Positions 27,502 to 36,374 of a DNA stretch of 37,192 nt are shown piece after piece; position 1 is the stretch's first letter; each line of letters starts with the position of its first letter. The position numbers and the translations under genes were made by a program. Source of the stretch: Candidatus Moraniibacteriota bacterium (GTDB taxonomy: Bacteria; Patescibacteriota; Minisyncoccia; Moranbacterales; GCA-2747515); contig JAGLWU010000015.1 of NCBI GenBank assembly GCA_023133275.1, positions 1 through 37,192 on the forward strand, written 5' to 3'. The notes beneath the pieces are model-generated. The model had not been told where the DNA came from. It saw only the letters and a program-made list of their open reading frames with translations, and did no database searches.

Positions 27502-28368
27502 ATGACTTATTATAATAAAGAGAAAATTTTAGAAAAGGATGTGTATATTACAGAAAGTCATCAAAATGTACTTTTACCTTGGTGGAAAAATTTTAATAAG
27601 TTTGGAAAAATGAATTTGATCACTATTGATACTCATACGGATACTGCTACGGCTTTTAGAGGAGAAATTAAAAATAAAATCGGTACAGAAGATTGTGAAC
27701 TGACTAAAGCAGAAATAGATAAAATTAAAAAAGATTGTGAAAAGGTAGAAAATAGGGAAAATTCTTTTTGTTATCAAAATTTAGAAAGTGATATTTTTTT
27801 GCAAAAGATATCAAAAAAAGTTCAGGAATATATAGAAAGTTTAAGTATTGATAAAATTGAGAATTTAAAGGAGATTGTATCAAATTTACGAAATGATGAG
27901 TATGTAGATTTTGCTGTTAGAAAAGATTTTTTTGATAAAGTTTTTGTAATATCAAATAATACAATAGAGCCACAAAAAATTCCTGAATTAGAGAAAAGGA
28001 TTTTTGGTACGGATGTGGATTTTTATAAATCGTGTGATGATGAAGAAATCACTGAACAAAAAACTAGTGAGGATAAATCATTATTAGAAGAAAATATTTT
28101 AAATCAATATTTAAAAGAATTAGAAGAAAAATCTGGCGTCTATCCTTTGTCAGATTCATACGTATTAGATATTGATTTAGATTTTTTTAAGTATAAAAAA
28201 TGGCTGAATCCTAAAAATTATAAAACTTTTTATCATTTAATTAAAAATGCAAAATATATCACTATTGCAATTGAGAGGGAGCATTTAAAAATAGAAAGTG
28301 GTGGTAAAGTAAATCCTGAAATTGCACTAGAAACAATAAAAAATCATATTAAAAAAGCTCAAAAATAG
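27502..28368 (+). CDS. UPF0489-family protein (arginase/deacetylase-like fold)
   Basis: ITESHQNVLLPWW...LITIDTHTDT...VLDIDLDFFKYKKWL...AKYITIAIEREHLK. Confidence 0.75.
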   Translation: MTYYNKEKILEKDVYITESHQNVLLPWWKNFNKFGKMNLITIDTHTDTATAFRGEIKNKIGTEDCELTKAEIDKIKKDCEKVENRENSFCYQNLESDIFLQKISKKVQEYIESLSIDKIENLKEIVSNLRNDEYVDFAVRKDFFDKVFVISNNTIEPQKIPELEKRIFGTDVDFYKSCDDEEITEQKTSEDKSLLEENILNQYLKELEEKSGVYPLSDSYVLDIDLDFFKYKKWLNPKNYKTFYHLIKNAKYITIAIEREHLKIESGGKVNPEIALETIKNHIKKAQK

Positions 28369-28443
28369 TAAATCTAGTTTTAATATACAGACAATCTTTA
28401 AATTTTTTGTTATTATGAAAACACAATTATTAAAGTCAAAAAT

Positions 28444-29556
28444 ATGAAAAAAATAATAATTCTTGGAGCTACTGGATCAGTGGGAAAATCTACTTTTAAC
28501 GTTGTTCGTAGAAATCCTGATAAGTTTCAAATTGTGGGGGCTTCGGCTCATAGTAATTTTTCTGATTTAAAAAAACTTGCTTCAGAATTCAAAATCCCTT
28601 TTCTTTTTAATACTAAAGAAAAAAACATTGAAAACTTTTCAGATTTTGTTAAGCAGTGCGAGCCTGATATTATTTTAAATGCAATCACAGGATTTGCAGG
28701 TTTAGAATATTCAATGGAAATTTTAAAAAACAAAGTTCCTTTGGCTTTGGCAAATAAAGAAAGTTTAGTGGCTGGTGGTGAGATTTTAATGCAACTTTCT
28801 CGAGAAATGAAAATGCCAATTTTACCAGTTGATTCTGAACATTCTGCTATTTTTCAATGTTTATTAAATTCTTCAAACTTTTCTGAAAATCGATCTAATT
28901 CGTTTAATAAAATACTATTAACTTGTTCAGGTGGACCATTTTATGGAAAAACTAATGATGAATTGCAAAATGTAACACGAGAAAATGCACTTGCTCATCC
29001 GAACTGGTCAATGGGAGCGAAGATTTCAATTGATTCGGCTACTTTGGCAAATAAATGTTTAGAATTTTTTGAGGCGATGCATCTTTTTAATGCAAGTAAA
29101 GATCAAGTTGAAATCGTGATTCATCGTGAATCGATTGTGCATTCGATGGTGGAGTTTCCAGATTCTTCAGTTATTGCACAGCTTTCTCCACCGACGATGG
29201 AATTGCCGATTGCGTTTGCTTTGAATTTTCCAGATAGATTAGATTGTGATATTTCTCGACAAAGTTTTAAAAATCTTGATCTTAGTTTTCGTGAGCCTGA
29301 TAAAAAAGTTTTTCGTACGTTGGAAATTTTAGAGGTTTGTGCGGAGAATATGCAGAATTATCCAATTGTTTTTAATGCTGCGAATGAGGTTGTGGTCGCT
29401 GAATTTTTAGCAGGAAAAATTAAATTTATTGATATTTTTGATAAGTTAGCTCAAGTTATTGATGGTGTAAAATTAGAAACAGTTGATTCAGTAGAAAAGA
29501 TTTTTGAGATTGATGAGGGGGCGAGGAAGGTTACGAGAGAAATATTAAGTAAGTAA
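28444..29556 (+). CDS. dxr: 1-deoxy-D-xylulose 5-phosphate reductoisomerase
   Basis: ILGATGSVGKSTFNVVRRNPDKF; ANKESLVAGG; PVDSEHSAIFQCL; SMGAKISIDSATLANK. Confidence 0.96.
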   Translation: MKKIIILGATGSVGKSTFNVVRRNPDKFQIVGASAHSNFSDLKKLASEFKIPFLFNTKEKNIENFSDFVKQCEPDIILNAITGFAGLEYSMEILKNKVPLALANKESLVAGGEILMQLSREMKMPILPVDSEHSAIFQCLLNSSNFSENRSNSFNKILLTCSGGPFYGKTNDELQNVTRENALAHPNWSMGAKISIDSATLANKCLEFFEAMHLFNASKDQVEIVIHRESIVHSMVEFPDSSVIAQLSPPTMELPIAFALNFPDRLDCDISRQSFKNLDLSFREPDKKVFRTLEILEVCAENMQNYPIVFNAANEVVVAEFLAGKIKFIDIFDKLAQVIDGVKLETVDSVEKIFEIDEGARKVTREILSK

Positions 29557-29566
29557 TTTTTGGTGT

Positions 29567-30010
29567 ATGAAAAAAAGTTTATTAATTATACTTTTAGTAA
29601 GTGTCTCTATTTCTATCTTTTATGTTATTTTTTTAAATAGTAAAAGCAGAACTTTTAAAAAAGTAAAAGAATTAAATTCGATTTTATTAGAAAATGGGGT
29701 TGTTGATGAAAATATTAATTGGCATTGTCTATCAGATATTGAAAATAAAAGTTTTGAGTCAAGTGATCTTATTAAAAATCTTAAAAAAGAAAGACTTGTA
29801 GATGTAGAATGTTTTAATTATCCTGAAGGAGTAGGTATTGCTTATGAGTTTGAAATTTCAAAGGAGAAAGGTTATTATTTTATTTTTGCTGAAAAAGAAG
29901 GGCGATTAGAACGATTGAGAGGTTATGAACAATTTATCGATTGTGTAAAACAGAAAAAAATTAATAATAATTGGATTTTGTCTGAAATAAATTATAACTG
30001 TAATAATTAA
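29567..30010 (+). CDS. Hypothetical membrane-anchored protein
   Basis: 147-aa ORF with N-terminal TM/signal. Confidence 0.55.
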   Translation: MKKSLLIILLVSVSISIFYVIFLNSKSRTFKKVKELNSILLENGVVDENINWHCLSDIENKSFESSDLIKNLKKERLVDVECFNYPEGVGIAYEFEISKEKGYYFIFAEKEGRLERLRGYEQFIDCVKQKKINNNWILSEINYNCNN

Positions 30011-30012
30011 GT

Positions 30013-30765
30013 ATGTATTTTATGAAAAAGAAAATTTTAGTTTTACAATTTAGACCAGAAGATCTTGCTTCAGATAATGAATTTGAAGAGGCGATTTTAA
30101 AGTTTGGAAATTTGAAAAATGATGAGGTGCATAGAATTAGACTTGAGCGTGGAAATATGCCAGAGATTAATTTAGATGATTACTGTGGAGTGATTGCTTG
30201 TGGTGGACCACATAATGTTAGTGATCCAATTGAAAAACAATCTGAAAGTCAAATTAAATCTGAGAAAAAATATTCTGAAATTATTAAAAAAGTAATTGAG
30301 GAGGACATGTTATTTTTGAGTATTTGTTACATAGGTGTTTTAAACAAAATTTGTGGAGGTAATGTTTCAAAAGAAAAATATTCTGAAGATCCATCGGTTG
30401 TTGAAATTGCATTAACAGAAGAAGGGAAAAATGATAAAATTACAAAAGGAATTCCTGATGAATTTCGAGCTATTGTGGCACATAAAGAAGCTTGTCAAAA
30501 TGTTGGTGAAAATACAGTGATTTTAGCAAAATCTGAAACATGTCCATTTGAATTGATGAGAACTAAAAATAATATTTACGCTTGTCAGTTTCATCCTGAT
30601 TTAGATGTGGCTGGTTTAGAATTTAGGTTGAATATTTATAAAAATTATGGATATTGTTCTCCTGACGAAGTTGATGAGATTGTTGGCGGAATGAAAGGTG
30701 AAAATGTTTCTAACGCTCTAAAGATTTTAACTAATTTTATTGAATTTTGTAGGGAAATTGAGTAG
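30013..30765 (+). CDS. Class I glutamine amidotransferase-like (GMP synthase GATase-like) protein
   Basis: GVIACGGPHNVSDP, FLSICYIG (Cys nucleophile position), ACQFHPDLD. Confidence 0.8.
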   Translation: MYFMKKKILVLQFRPEDLASDNEFEEAILKFGNLKNDEVHRIRLERGNMPEINLDDYCGVIACGGPHNVSDPIEKQSESQIKSEKKYSEIIKKVIEEDMLFLSICYIGVLNKICGGNVSKEKYSEDPSVVEIALTEEGKNDKITKGIPDEFRAIVAHKEACQNVGENTVILAKSETCPFELMRTKNNIYACQFHPDLDVAGLEFRLNIYKNYGYCSPDEVDEIVGGMKGENVSNALKILTNFIEFCREIE

Positions 30766-30853
30766 ATTTAGAAAGAAAAAATTTTGATTTAAAAAACAGC
30801 ATTACTTTTAATGTAATAATTTTTGAAAATTTAATTAATTTGTAGTTTAAAAT

Positions 30854-31750
30854 ATGGTAGACAAAACACAATACATTTGGATTGATGGTGAGATGAAAAA
30901 ACTTTCAGAAAGTAAAGTGCCTTTTTTGACACACAGTTTTCATTATGGATCAGGTGTTTTCGAGGGAATTAGATGTTATAAAACTGAAAATGGTCGGGCG
31001 ATTTTTCGACTGAGTGATCATATTGAAAGATTATTTTTTTCTGCTGAAACCATGGGTTTAAAAATTAACTTTTCACAAAAAGAAATTGAAGAAGTTATAA
31101 AAAAATTAATTAAAAAAAATAATCTTGAGGAATGTTATATTCGACCGTTGATTTGGCATGGTGAGAAAATGGGCATGGATCCAGTGGACACTCCTGTTCA
31201 TTTTGGAATTGCGGTTTGGGAGTGGACTAAATATTTAAAAAAAGATGAGGTGAAAGTTGGGATTTCTAAAGTTATGAAAACTCATCCGCAGACAACTGTT
31301 TTGGGTGCTAAAATTTCTGGGCATTATGTTAATTCTGTTTTAGCATCTCGTGAGACTAAAAGTAGAGGTTTCGATGAGGGTTTACTTTTGGATTTTGAGG
31401 GAAATATTGCAGAGGGTCCAGTGGAAAATATTATTTTTTGTAAAGGTAAGGAAATTCATACTCCAACCATTAAATCTATTTTACCAGGATTGACTCGGGC
31501 AAGTGTTTTGACGATTGCAGAGGATTTGGGTTATAAAATTTTTGAACGAGATATTAAACCAGAAGAATTAAAAGATTTTGATGAAGCTTTTTTTGTGGGA
31601 ACTGCTGTAGAAATTAATTCTATTGCAAGTATTGATGATTTTTATTTTACTGGAAAGGATGGCAAGACTTTTAAAAAATTGAAAGAAATTTTTGTTCAAG
31701 TTATTCATGGGGAAAATGATAAGTATGAAAAATGGTTGAGCAGGTTGTAA
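30854..31750 (+). CDS. ilvE: Branched-chain amino acid aminotransferase
   Basis: HYGSGVFEGIRCYKTENGRAIFRLSDHIERL; KISGHYVNSVLA; EGPVENIIF; PGLTRASVL. Confidence 0.95.
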   Translation: MVDKTQYIWIDGEMKKLSESKVPFLTHSFHYGSGVFEGIRCYKTENGRAIFRLSDHIERLFFSAETMGLKINFSQKEIEEVIKKLIKKNNLEECYIRPLIWHGEKMGMDPVDTPVHFGIAVWEWTKYLKKDEVKVGISKVMKTHPQTTVLGAKISGHYVNSVLASRETKSRGFDEGLLLDFEGNIAEGPVENIIFCKGKEIHTPTIKSILPGLTRASVLTIAEDLGYKIFERDIKPEELKDFDEAFFVGTAVEINSIASIDDFYFTGKDGKTFKKLKEIFVQVIHGENDKYEKWLSRL

Positions 31751-31889
31751 TTTTTTTAAAAGTAAAATATTTCTTGAATTTTTATAGAAATAGATTTAAA
31801 ACTTGTTTTTGAAAATATAAAAATTGTAAAAGGTTGATTTTTTCTGTGTTTTTGGTATTATTGATTGTATTGATATTAATATTAATTTA

Positions 31890-31961
31890 GGTCCCATCGT
31901 CTAGCGGCTAGGACATCAGGTTCTCATCCTGAAAACCGGAGTTCGATTCTCCGTGGGATCA
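31890..31961 (+). tRNA. tRNA-Glu (anticodon CUC), CCA not encoded
   Basis: GGTCCCATCGTCTAGCGGCTAGGACATCAGGTTCTCATCCTGAAAACCGGAGTTCGATTCTCCGTGGGATCA; full cloverleaf. Confidence 0.93.
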
Positions 31962-31970
31962 CATTTTTTA

Positions 31971-31998
31971 AAACTATCTTGAGAGAGGTAGTTTTTTT
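31971..31998 (+). terminator. Rho-independent terminator after tRNA-Glu
   Basis: AAACTATCT-TGAGAG-AGGTAGTTT followed by TTTT. Confidence 0.75.
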
Positions 31999-32030
31999 AT
32001 TTTAAAATTAAGTTTGAAGTTTTGTGATTT

Positions 32031-32249
32031 TCTTTGGGGGATTCTTCATTGCATAAATTTTTTTACAAAAAATTTATTACGTTCAGAATGACAGTAAACT
32101 GGGATGACGGAAAATTTAAATGATAGAAAATTGTAGGGGCAATGCCTTGTGCCTACCCATGTAATAAACTTTAAGTTTTACGATAGGGCGACCATAAGGG
32201 ATCGTCCCTACAGAATTCTTAAATTTTTAAAAGCCCGTGCGGCTAGCAC
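32031..32249 (+). repeat. Large dispersed palindromic repeat copy A (ends in hairpin motif copy 5)
   Basis: GGGGGATTCTTCATTGCATAAATTTTTTTACAAAAAATTTAT...TTCAGAATGACAG...TGTAGGGGC...; homologous to 36375-36510. Confidence 0.75.
32229..32249 (+). repeat. Dispersed hairpin motif copy 5 (AAAAGCCCGTGCGGCTAGCAC)
   Basis: Same motif with one loop change. Confidence 0.8.
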
Positions 32250-32332
32250 AAAAAATATTTTAAAAAATGCTTTAAAGGGAAAAATTTGCTATACTTATTG
32301 GGTAAAGTTTTTTATTTTTTTATAATAAATTT

Positions 32333-32584
32333 ATGGATATTATTGAAATTATTGGGATTTCAGGAATGGTTTTAATTTTGGTGTTTTTCTTTTTGAATCA
32401 AATTAAGAAAATATCGCAAGATAGTTTAATTTACGATTTGGGAAATTTATTGGGTGCGGGTCTGTTGAGTTTGTATGCTTTTCAGATTGACAGTATTCCT
32501 TTTTTAATTTTAAATTTATTATGGTCATTTATTGCTCTTCGTGATATAATTCAGGGAATTAGAAAATTTAGGAAGAATAATTGA
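32333..32584 (+). CDS. CBU_0592-like small membrane protein
   Basis: 83 aa, IEIIGISGMVLILVFFFLNQIKKI...YDLGNLLGAGLLSLYAFQIDSIPFLILNLLWSFIALRDI. Confidence 0.7.
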   Translation: MDIIEIIGISGMVLILVFFFLNQIKKISQDSLIYDLGNLLGAGLLSLYAFQIDSIPFLILNLLWSFIALRDIIQGIRKFRKNN

Positions 32585-32793
32585 TTTTTAGAATATTTTG
32601 AAAAATGTAGTGTATTTTTAGATTTTAAAATTTAGTAATATTTCGGAATTGGTGGTTTTTGAAACATTACTTTCGATAGAGAACAATTTAAAATAATTAA
32701 GACTTCAGATAAATTTTGTATTTTTTTTCGAAAAACAAAAAATTTTCTGTAATGACAAAAGTGAAAGTTTTAAAATTTAAGTAAATTAATTTT

Positions 32794-33861
32794 ATGGATG
32801 TAAAACAAGAATTGGCAAAATTTAAAAAAATAGTGGATAAGGAACTGGAAATTTATTTGGATGAAGTGATTGAGGAAACTGGGAAAATTGATAAATTTTC
32901 TACTTTAGTTTTGCAGGATTGTAAGGAGAATATTTTGGCGGGAGGTAAACGAGTGCGACCAGCGATGATGTATTATGGTTATTTGGCGGTTGGCGGTGAA
33001 AATCATGAAGAACTTATTAAAACATCAATCAGTATTGAGTTAGTGCATTCTTTTTTATTAATACATGATGATATCATTGATCAGGACGGTATTCGTCATG
33101 GCAAAGAAACGATTCATTCTAAATATAAAAAATATAGTGAGCAGTATTTTATTTCTAAAGATGATGAGCATTTTGGAATTTCAACTGGAATTGTTTTAGG
33201 AGATTTTATTTATTCTTTGGGGATGAAGGCTTTATTTAATTCAAAATTTGAAGCAAAGAATTTAATTAGGGCTTTGAGCAAAATGCAAAGTGTTGTTGGA
33301 AGAACTTGTGTTGGTCAGGTACAGGATGTTGTGATGGAATATAGAGGAAAAGCGGTTGAGGAGGAAATTTTGTCGATGTATGAAAATAAGACGGCTCGAT
33401 ATACTTTTGAGGGACCGTTACATTTGGGGGCGATTTTGGCGGGGGCAGATGATGAGTTTTGTGCGAAGTTGAGTGAATTTGCGATTCCATTGGGAATTGC
33501 TTTTCAGATTCAGGATGATATTATTGGTGTTTTTGGTGATAGTAAAAAGACGGGTAAGCCTGTTGGTTCTGATGTGAGTGAGGGCAAGATTACGATTTTG
33601 ACTTTGAAGGCTTATGAAAAATCTGATGATAAACAGAAAAAAGTTTTGGATAATTTGTTGGGGAATGATGATTTGACGGAAAGTGAGTTGGATGATTTTA
33701 GAAAGGTTTTACTTGACACAGGAGCATTGGATTATGCGAATGGGATGTCTTTTGATTTATTACAGGAGGCGAAGTTGGGGATTGAGAAGGTTGATTTGCC
33801 GGATGAACCGAAGGAGTTTTTGTTGGGCTTGGTGGATTATTTGGATGAGAGAGAAGTTTAA
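32794..33861 (+). CDS. Polyprenyl (geranylgeranyl/farnesyl-type) diphosphate synthase
   Basis: GGKRVRPAMM; LIHDDIIDQDGIRHGKETIH (FARM-like) and FQIQDDIIGVFGD (SARM). Confidence 0.93.
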   Translation: MDVKQELAKFKKIVDKELEIYLDEVIEETGKIDKFSTLVLQDCKENILAGGKRVRPAMMYYGYLAVGGENHEELIKTSISIELVHSFLLIHDDIIDQDGIRHGKETIHSKYKKYSEQYFISKDDEHFGISTGIVLGDFIYSLGMKALFNSKFEAKNLIRALSKMQSVVGRTCVGQVQDVVMEYRGKAVEEEILSMYENKTARYTFEGPLHLGAILAGADDEFCAKLSEFAIPLGIAFQIQDDIIGVFGDSKKTGKPVGSDVSEGKITILTLKAYEKSDDKQKKVLDNLLGNDDLTESELDDFRKVLLDTGALDYANGMSFDLLQEAKLGIEKVDLPDEPKEFLLGLVDYLDEREV

Positions 33862-33890
33862 GGAATTTTTATTATTAATACAAATTAAAT

Positions 33891-34325
33891 ATGAATGTTA
33901 CTGGTATATTTTTAAATTTTCGTGATGCATTGATATCTCTAACTGTTTTTTTTGATAATGTTAATCTTCCTTGGAAGAAGCTAGATGCATACGATGAATG
34001 GGATAATTCGGTAGCAACACTTTTTGATAGTTTAGTTGTAAATCCTATCATTTGGTCATTGTCAGAAGATGTACAAAAAAAGATTAAATTGCCTTCTTAT
34101 GATTTACTTTTGGAATCATATGATGATTTTAGTTTTATTGAAGTTTTAAGTGATGAGTTGCCATCGGGTCAGTGGATATTTAATTCTTTTGTTACTTCAA
34201 AAAAACCTTTTGATACTGTTGAAGTTTTGTCTATATCTGATAGTGACAAGTTATTATCTGATAGTTTAGAAATATGCTCAGTTGATAGTGTCAAGTTTAT
34301 TTTTAAGGATAAAACTAATAAATAA
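33891..34325 (+). CDS. Hypothetical protein
   Basis: 144-aa ORF in an operon-consistent gap. Confidence 0.5.
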   Translation: MNVTGIFLNFRDALISLTVFFDNVNLPWKKLDAYDEWDNSVATLFDSLVVNPIIWSLSEDVQKKIKLPSYDLLLESYDDFSFIEVLSDELPSGQWIFNSFVTSKKPFDTVEVLSISDSDKLLSDSLEICSVDSVKFIFKDKTNK

Positions 34326-34352
34326 GAATTTAAAGTAAGAGTAATAACATTT

Positions 34353-35063
34353 ATGAATAAAAAAAATCAAATCCCAAATCACGTGGCAATAATCCCAGAC
34401 GGAAACCGACGTTGGGCAAAAAAACAAAACCTAGACCCATGGATAGGACACGAAGAAGGAGCAAAAAGAACAGAAGAATTAGTAAAAAAATCACGAGACT
34501 TAGGAATAAAATGCCTATCAATGTGGGGATCATCCGTCGAAAACTTAACCAAACGACCGCTCAGAGAAAAAAAAGAACTCGTAGCAGTTTACGACAGATA
34601 CTTCAAAAGACTTTTCGAAAGCGATGAATTAGAAAAAAATGAAGTTTGCGTTCGGGTGTTCGGTCGTTGGGAAGAGCAATTGCCAGAAAGTATCAAAAAA
34701 GTAATCAAAAAAGGAATTGAAAAAACAAAAAATAACACAAAATATTTTTTAAATTTTTTCATTGCGTACAGCGGTGATGATGAAATGATACAGACAGTCC
34801 AAAAAATGGTAGAAAAATTTCAAAATGCAAAAGAAGTAACTAAAGAATCCATCAAAGAAAATTTAATGACAAGAGATTTGCCAGCAGTTGATTATGTAAT
34901 TCGAACAGGTGGCGAGCCACATTTAAGTACAGGATTTATGATGTGGGACACAGCGAATGCACAACTTTATTTTTCAGAAAAATTATTTCCAGATTTTACG
35001 GTAGAAAGATTTTCTGAATCGATTGATGAATACAGTCGGAGAGCGAGGAGATTAGGTGCATAA
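34353..35063 (+). CDS. uppS: Isoprenyl transferase / undecaprenyl diphosphate synthase
   Basis: PNHVAIIPDGNRRWAKK; DYVIRTGGEPHLSTGFMMWDTANAQLYFSEKLFPDF. Confidence 0.95.
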   Translation: MNKKNQIPNHVAIIPDGNRRWAKKQNLDPWIGHEEGAKRTEELVKKSRDLGIKCLSMWGSSVENLTKRPLREKKELVAVYDRYFKRLFESDELEKNEVCVRVFGRWEEQLPESIKKVIKKGIEKTKNNTKYFLNFFIAYSGDDEMIQTVQKMVEKFQNAKEVTKESIKENLMTRDLPAVDYVIRTGGEPHLSTGFMMWDTANAQLYFSEKLFPDFTVERFSESIDEYSRRARRLGA

Positions 35064-35107
35064 ATTAGTAAAAAATTTATAAAATTGAAAAATAGTTTTA
35101 AATAAAT

Positions 35108-36208
35108 ATGCTAAAAAAATTTCTAAATTTCGATTTTATTTATTTTGCAGGAATTCTGTTACTTTTAGCTGTGGGACTAATTGCTTTATACAGCGTTTTT
35201 TCAGATTCAAACAGTATTTTTTGGCGACAATTATTATTTACTGGAATTGGAATTGGAATATTTATTTTTCTAGGTTTAATCGATTATAGTATTTTCCGAT
35301 CTTACAGCACATGGTTTTATTTTTTCAGTATTGGAATTTTAATTATAGTTTTATTTTTTGGAAAAGAAGTTAGTGGTACAGTCGGCTGGCTAGATTTAGG
35401 ATTTGTCGTTATACAACCAGTGGAAATTGTTAAAGTTTGTTTAATTATCTTTTTAGCACATTTTATTGAAGATAAACGAATAGTTTTAGGCGAATTAACG
35501 ACAATAGTATCATCATTTATTTTAGTTAGTATCATTGGCTTTTTAATTCTCAAACAACCAGATTTAGGTTCAGCTTTAGTAGTTTATGGAATTTGGTTAG
35601 GGATGATTTTTATTTCAGGCATTAGAAAAAGGTATTTATTTAGTTTTATTATTTTTGGAATAATGATATTATTAATTACTTGGCCGTTTTTACCAAGCCA
35701 ACAGCAGGGAAGAATTACAGGATTTTTTAATCAATCTGAGGATTTGCAAGGAAGTGGTTATCATGTCAATCAGTCGATTATCGCAATTGGAAATGGTGGT
35801 TTAAATGGTCAGGGTATCGGTTACGGCTCGCAATCCCAATTAAATTTTCTTCCAGAAAAACACACAGATTTTATTTTTGCCACAATTGTTGAGACGACAG
35901 GTTTTATAGGTGCAATTTTTATTTTAGGATTATTTCTACTAATTTTTATTCGCTTTCGTTCGATCGCTCAATCTTCTCGTGATTCATTCGGCTATTTTTT
36001 AGTTTCTGGAGTGATGACAATGTTTTTTATTCATATTTTAATTAATATTGGTATGAATATGGGTGTGATGCCCGTAACTGGAATTCCTTTGCCTTTCATT
36101 AGTTATGGAGGTAGTTCTTTAATTAGTGTTTTAATTATTTCTGGAATTGTTATGAATGTTTATGTGAGAAGAGAATCTACTTTAGGAAAGGTTGTTACTG
36201 ATTATTAG
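35108..36208 (+). CDS. rodA: FtsW/RodA/SpoVE family cell-shape protein
   Basis: Polytopic; KQPDLGSALV, GQGIGYGSQSQLNFLPEKHTDFIFA, MPVTGIPLPFISYGGSSL. Confidence 0.93.
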   Translation: MLKKFLNFDFIYFAGILLLLAVGLIALYSVFSDSNSIFWRQLLFTGIGIGIFIFLGLIDYSIFRSYSTWFYFFSIGILIIVLFFGKEVSGTVGWLDLGFVVIQPVEIVKVCLIIFLAHFIEDKRIVLGELTTIVSSFILVSIIGFLILKQPDLGSALVVYGIWLGMIFISGIRKRYLFSFIIFGIMILLITWPFLPSQQQGRITGFFNQSEDLQGSGYHVNQSIIAIGNGGLNGQGIGYGSQSQLNFLPEKHTDFIFATIVETTGFIGAIFILGLFLLIFIRFRSIAQSSRDSFGYFLVSGVMTMFFIHILINIGMNMGVMPVTGIPLPFISYGGSSLISVLIISGIVMNVYVRRESTLGKVVTDY

Positions 36209-36374
36209 ATTTTTTTTATTCAAGACTTAGTTTTTTTTGATTTTTTTCCAGAAACTAGGAAACTCTAAGATTAATAAAAAATTTTTAGTTTTATCTAAAA
36301 TCACAAATAGATCATTTTATTTTTTTACCAAAAACAAAGTATTTTTTTAGAACGATAAGGTAGGGAGTTTAATG

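Noticed and set aside
32582-32640. TGA=Gly recoding (genetic code 25)
   Set aside because: No called CDS needs an in-frame TGA to be read through; the single TGA ends a protein of expected family length.
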